Below, piece after piece: positions 60,621 through 64,000 of a DNA stretch of 64,000 nt (the first letter of the stretch is position 1; every line of letters begins with the position of its first letter). Source of the stretch: Cervus elaphus (Eukaryota; Chordata; Mammalia; Artiodactyla; Cervidae); contig NC_057829.1 of assembly GCF_910594005.1 (NCBI RefSeq), positions 55,783,001 to 55,847,000 on the forward strand, given 5' to 3'. A program made the translations under genes and the position numbers. The notes under the pieces were generated by a model. It searched no databases and was not told where the DNA came from. It saw only the letters and a list, made by a program, of their open reading frames with translations.

Positions 60621-61165
60621 CTGTCGATGCTGATCACGCACAGGGTCATGATCGAGGCCGTGCAGCACATGACGTCCATGGCGATAAAGACGTTGCAGAA
60701 GAAATGGCCAAAGATCCACTTGCCCCCAATAAGGTCGGTGACGCTGACGAAGGGCATGACCGCCACGGCCACCGAGAGGTCGGCCAGCGCCAGGGACACG
60801 ATCAGGTAGTTGGAGGGCTGACGGAGCTTCTTGACGAAGCACACCGAAATCACCACCAGGCAGTTGCCGGCGATCGTCAGCAGCGTGATGAGCGTCAGGA
60901 TGGAGCCGATCACAACTTTCTCGGCTCTGCCGTAGTTGATCTGCTCCCAGCAGCCGGAGGTATTGTCCCGCGGCGCGTCCCGGGTGGGCCCGGGGCTAGC
61001 CGTCACCTCCACGACCCCGTGCAGCAGGTGCGGCGCCCAGGAGCCCGCGACCGGGCCGGCGCCGTCGGGGCTCAGGTCTGGCAGCCCGCGCCCCACCTCC
61101 GGCAGGAAGAAAGAGCGGAGGTGCCCGTAGAGGTCCGGGCGGCCGCTGCTATTAACTTCCATCAT
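60621..61165 (-). CDS. HTR7: HTR7 coding exon 1 (serotonin 5-HT7 receptor, N-terminal part)
   Basis: This exon encodes the first 181 codons plus two bases of the 5-HT7 receptor, a plasma-membrane Gs-coupled GPCR that raises cAMP on binding serotonin. The N-terminus (about 1-83) carries two N-glycosylation sequons, N5-S-S and N68-T-S. TM1 is about 84-110 with N101 (position 1.50), TM2 about 119-143 with D129 (2.50), and TM3 about 154-180. C157 is the TM3 disulfide cysteine and D164 the amine-binding aspartate (3.32). The exon ends inside the codon for R182 of the DRY motif; the Y lies in exon 2, outside the window. The first ATG is followed directly by a second (MMEV); the first has A at -3, the second has A at -3 and G at +4. 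I chose the first because known orthologues, as I recall them, start MMDVNSS. The N-terminus seems about two residues longer than human by memory. The receptor core shows no disruption. Confidence 0.96.
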
Positions 61166-61236
61166 CGTGCCGCTGTGCGCCGCTGCCCATGGAGCCGGCG
61201 CCCCCGCCACGCGCTGCGGCTGCCGCCCCGGGGGCT

Positions 61237-61272
61237 TCACCTCGCCGGTTCCGCTCCGCTCGGCCCAGCCAT
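61237..61272 (-). CDS. Candidate upstream ORF in the HTR7 leader (11 codons)
   Basis: An ATG (61270-61272 on the complement) opens an 11-codon frame ending in TGA at 61237-61239, reading MAGPSGAEPAR. It closes 71 bases before the HTR7 start, so a ribosome could reinitiate. The start context has C at -3 and G at +4, hence moderate to weak. It matters only if transcription begins upstream of 61272, which is likely but not proven. I claim no function for the peptide itself. Confidence 0.35.
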   Translation of the reverse strand: MAGPSGAEPAR

Positions 61273-61543
61273 GAGGCCCGCGCTGACCGCAGGGGGGCGC
61301 CCCGGCTCGGCCTCGCGGCTTCGCACGTCCCGGTCCCGCAGCCGCAGCGGACAACACGGGAGCGCGGCCGCCCCGGGGACTACTTGCCAGAGGCGTCTCC
61401 GGCACCCGACGGACGCCCGGGACGCGCGGGTTCGCAAGCCGGCGGGCCGGGCTCGGCTGGCCGCACCGCAGTCCGCAGCCCGCAGCCGCCGCGCCGCTCG
61501 GCCGAGAGCGCCCGGGAGGCAGCGGCAGAAGTTGCGGAGTGCG

Positions 61544-61552
61544 CCCCGCCCC
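61544..61552 (-). promoter_or_regulatory. GC box (Sp1/KLF-type site)
   Basis: The plus strand reads CCCCGCCCC, so the transcript strand carries GGGGCGGGG, a perfect GC box about 380 bases upstream of the HTR7 ATG. Use in vivo is inferred only. Confidence 0.5.
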
Positions 61553-61560
61553 TCGCGCCC

Positions 61561-61583
61561 GCCGCCGCCGCCGCCGCCGCCGC
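61561..61583 (-). repeat. (GCC)n / transcript-strand (GGC)n trinucleotide repeat
   Basis: Seven GCC units plus two bases form a pure run on the plus strand, reading GGC on the HTR7 transcript strand about 400 bases upstream of the ATG. A shorter run lies near 61614-61624. In the HTR7 frame the run reads as poly-arginine. Confidence 0.85.
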
Positions 61584-62056
61584 TCCCCTGCGGCAGCCAC
61601 GCCGCGTCCCCGTCGCCGCCGCCGCGTCTGGCCGCTGACCGCGCGCCCCGGGATCCCGGACGGGCTTCCCCGGCTGGGCAGGGGCCGCCGCCTCTCCCGC
61701 GCCACCCCCCACCCACTGGGCCAGGGGAGGCGCGAGGAGCGCCTCCCGGGATCCCGAGCCGCCTCGCCCGGGGGATCTTTCTTTCCGCGGGAGGCTCATA
61801 CGCCCTCCGACAGATCCGAACTCCCTTGCAGTGGTCAGGATAGTTTAGTGGGGGAGGACTAGGGAGCCAGCGGATGTCCGGACTCATTGCAAAATGAAGA
61901 ACCCGGGGAGGATTTTTTTTTTATCTTAATTTTTAAAAAGACCAAAAAAAAAAAAAAAACCTTTCTGAACCCTATACCAAGCAACAGATAATTTCCAATT
62001 CTTATTTTGACCACTGATAGGAGAAAACGAAGATGAAAAAAGAGAAGCAGCTGAAT

Positions 62057-62065
62057 GGGGCGGGG
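62057..62065 (+). promoter_or_regulatory. GC box upstream of the CpG island
   Basis: The sequence GGGGCGGGG stands alone in a purine-rich stretch about 890 bases upstream of the HTR7 ATG. It is a candidate Sp1/KLF site at the distal promoter edge; function is not shown by sequence. Confidence 0.35.
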
Positions 62066-62135
62066 GTGAGAGCTCGGATGGAGAAAAGGGACAGCGAGGG
62101 ATGTCTTAGGGTCCTGGCACCTGGGAGGAGCTAGG

Positions 62136-62159
62136 GGCTCTGGAGAAGGCTCTGGAGAA
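62136..62159. repeat. 12-bp tandem duplication in HTR7 5' flank
   Basis: The unit GGCTCTGGAGAA occurs twice head to tail (62136-62147 and 62148-62159) with no difference. It is likely a small slippage duplication. Confidence 0.85.
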
Positions 62160-62277
62160 GGGCCTTCAGAGAGCTTAAAAAACCCATTGTGACAAACCCT
62201 CCAGGCGTCTAAAAACCGGCCTTTCCGCTCTGAAATAGACGTTGGCTATATTCAGATTTCAGAGCCTATGTTCAGAC

Positions 62278-62325
62278 TTCAGAGCCTAATATATTGAAAT
62301 ATTCAGAGCCTAATATATTGAAATG
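62278..62325. repeat. 24-bp tandem repeat in HTR7 5' flank
   Basis: Two adjacent 24-base units (62278-62301 and 62302-62325) match at 23 positions. Each starts TTCAGAGCC and ends in an AT-rich half. Partial copies of the TTCAGA...CAGAGCCTA motif precede them from about 62250, so the array is a short minisatellite about 1.1 kb upstream of the start codon. Confidence 0.85.
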
Positions 62326-62329
62326 AGAG

Positions 62330-63019
62330 CTAATTCTCCATGGTGTTCTGGAACTCTGGCATGTAAGAAACGACCGCTTATAATGTTCTGCAGAAGAATC
62401 CTGGAGATGTATGTTGATTTAATCCCTATTGCCTAAAATCCCCTTGGTATTGAAACCCTGTCAGGGTGGCTGGTTTTTTTTATTTGTGAGACTTATTTCA
62501 TTCCATTTTGTTCAAATATTTTATCGGAAGCTAGCAGTGATTTCTTTAGTTTAAAGACCCTTAAAAATAAGCAAATCTGTTTTCTAGTTAGGCCCTAGTG
62601 TATCATAAATAAGAAGAAAGGGAACAGAAACCTCAACATATTGATAGAGTGCTGGGTTGGGTAACACTCTTCATTCTTCAAGGTTTTTCATTCGTCCTGT
62701 TTTTTCAGATAAGGAAACATAGTTGCTATTTCAGTCAGCTAGTAATAGGTTTCAAACCCAGGTTATTCTGATTACTATGTTCATATTCTTCCCTCTAAAC
62801 ATTCCCCCCAAAATTTTTTTAAGTGGAAAAAAAATAAATCCCTAAATCTTGGGCCAATATTGACAGCTCTTTCACTACTGTGAACGTGTCAGGGGCTCTC
62901 CTCTGGGGTAAGCGGATCAGTACATTCAGAGGAAGAGTGGAAGGTAACATATAGATCACAGAGCAGCACTGTTTCATAGTTAAGAGGATGAGTTAGGAAG
63001 TGTCTTCAACCTTACCTAA
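62330..63019. other. HTR7 5' flank, mostly unrecognised
   Basis: AT-rich unique-looking sequence. A weak antisense MIR-like block lies at about 62700-62790 (AAGGAAAC, CAGCTAGTAATAGG and AAACCCAGG motifs). Nothing else is recognised. Confidence 0.4.
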
Positions 63020-63178
63020 GGGGACGACAGAGGATGAGATGGCTGGATGGCATCACCGACTCGATGGACATGAGTTTGAGTAAACTCCGGGAGTTGTGAT
63101 GGACAGGGAGGCATGGCGTGCTGCGATTCATGGGATCGCAGAGTCGGACGCGACTGAGCCACAGAACTCACTGAACTG
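63020..63178 (+). mobile_element. BovB LINE 3' end fragment
   Basis: The stretch carries the BovB 3' tail signature: a GATGGCATCACCGACTCGAT block, a TGGACAGGGAGGC block and a final ACTGAACTGAA. Only the last 160 bases or so are present, a severely 5'-truncated copy in the 5' flank of HTR7, antisense to the gene. Confidence 0.85.
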
Positions 63179-64000
63179 AAGTTAGTATTAAATGTAATTT
63201 CAGACATTAGAAAACTAGTTTGCAGTTGGAAGGCATCTGAAAAACCATTCTCTTCAATGAAGAGAGGGAAGTAGAGGCTGGGACAAGTGACTTGTCCAAG
63301 ATCATTCCTGACTACATTGAAACGGATCAGGTTTTTGGTTTTGTGGTTTAGAATTGTCTCAAGGCCTCATAAAAATTCCTTAATGTAGTAAATTTCACAC
63401 TATGTTCTGGGCTTTCCTCACTTTGACTTTTTAACTCATTTTAACTCATTTTGGCTTTTCTTATTTTTTCCTTCTTGAGAACTCTAATCAGGGTCAGCTT
63501 ACTTTCTGTCTTGGCTCTTTTAAGTAATATTCTACATTAATTATTCAAAGAATCTGAAAAGCAATATTCTATATTTGAATCTACAGTCAGTATAATTTGC
63601 GACCTACACTCTGGCCAGCCCTTACCCAACCCACTTAGGTTTCATAGCAGCTTCTGATGTTTTTTGCTTCTGTTTTTTTCATTGTAGACATATAAATGCA
63701 CCAAATAATCAGTAAAATAGTACTTTCAAATTTTACTTCCTCTTCCACTTTCAATATAACATTAGTTCCAAACTCCCCTTTTTATAGAGAAGTCACCTCT
63801 GTTATATTATCCCTGGTGATGGCTGAGTGTATTTCCTAAGAGTTGCTAGGTTTTTAATTTATAAGCTGTCACAATGCATAAACACAGTTATTGAAAATCT
63901 CAGCCTCTGCAGCATTGCTTATGTTGAGTTTAAATTTCATCTATCTTTGTATCATTCCAAAATCCAGACAGAAAAACCTGGAATTCTTTCAGTTTCCCTC
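63179..64000. other. Distal 5' flank
   Basis: A possible antisense MIR scrap lies at about 63250-63310 (AGAGGCTGGGACAAGTGACT). The rest is AT-rich with no gene or repeat I can name. Confidence 0.35.

Larger units (their letters stand above)
61166..61705 (-). promoter_or_regulatory. HTR7: HTR7 presumed 5' UTR and proximal promoter
   Basis: The 540 bases upstream of the start codon are very GC-rich. I see no TATA box close to the start, which fits a CpG-island promoter with dispersed starts. A perfect GC box lies at 61544-61552 and a GCC-type trinucleotide run at 61561-61583. A short upstream open frame lies at 61237-61272. The HTR7 frame stays open through the whole stretch back to an ATG at 61705. 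The transcription start cannot be placed from sequence, so the UTR/promoter boundary is unknown. Confidence 0.6.
60510..61870. promoter_or_regulatory. CpG island over HTR7 exon 1
   Basis: CpG dinucleotides are dense from about 60510 to 61870 and scarce on both sides. The island covers exon 1, the start of intron 1 and the upstream region. Such islands normally mark unmethylated promoters of neuronal or housekeeping genes. Edges were judged by eye. Confidence 0.9.

Noticed and set aside
60704..61843. A 379-codon plus-strand open frame and other long frames over the CpG island
   Set aside because: They lie opposite the HTR7 exon and leader, are rich in Arg/Pro/Ala/Gly, and occur in several registers at once. 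High GC makes stop codons rare, and no domain is seen.
1..64000. Endogenous retrovirus, CRISPR array, operon or bacterial-type system
   Set aside because: No paired LTRs, gag/pol/env-like frames, regularly spaced repeats or gene clusters were seen; the sequence is an ordinary mammalian intron and promoter.
1..64000. Independent tRNA, snRNA or miRNA genes
   Set aside because: The only tRNA-like A and B boxes belong to Bov-tA and CHR SINE heads. No U6, 7SK, Y-RNA or rRNA signature was recognised; short miRNA hairpins cannot be excluded by eye.

Overview
The window is nuclear DNA from a ruminant, most likely a bovid. Evidence: many Bov-tA and Bov-A2 SINEs, several BovB (RTE-type) LINEs, a CHR-type SINE and young bovine-type L1 copies, on a background of old mammalian L2, MIR, MER5-like and L1M remnants. 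The species cannot be fixed from sequence alone.

The only host gene I can support is HTR7, the serotonin 5-HT7 receptor, on the minus strand. Coding exon 1 runs from 61165 down to 60621. It encodes 181 complete codons plus two bases: the extracellular N-terminus, TM1, TM2 and TM3, up to the DR of the DRY motif, then a consensus GTAAGG donor. Everything below 60621 is therefore intron 1 (about 60.6 kb of it in the window, continuing off the left edge). A CpG island covers exon 1, the presumed 5' UTR and the proximal promoter (about 60510-61870). The 5' flank lies from about 61900 to 64000.

Intron 1 is a layered record of retrotransposition. 1-8 kb: SINEs, MIR, L2 and a probable DNA-transposon relic. 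8.9-10.7 kb and 14.6-17.2 kb: two long BovB copies in opposite orientation. 22.3-23.6 kb: BovB with a SINE inside. 24-28 kb: old L1. 28.1-29.9 kb: another long BovB. 31-36 kb: MER5-like, L1 with a nested SINE, a Bov-A2 dimer and a fold-back SINE. 38.8-39.1 kb: an almost perfect 136-bp tandem duplication. 40.8-44.3 kb: BovB, and an ancient L2 split by L1 and BovB. 46.4-48.2 kb: an antisense L2 split by hAT-type elements. 48.5-50 kb: L1 pieces including a twin-primed copy. 50.5-54.5 kb: old L1. 55.4-57.9 kb: a young 5'-truncated L1. Most long open frames are decayed LINE reverse transcriptase or chance frames in SINEs and the CpG island.

I found no new gene system, RNA gene, CRISPR array or intact autonomous element. 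The points most worth checking are the upstream open frames and GGC repeat in the HTR7 leader, the fold-back SINE, the 136-bp duplication, the 5'-inverted L1, and the inverted BovB pairs that could make double-stranded RNA in the HTR7 pre-mRNA.
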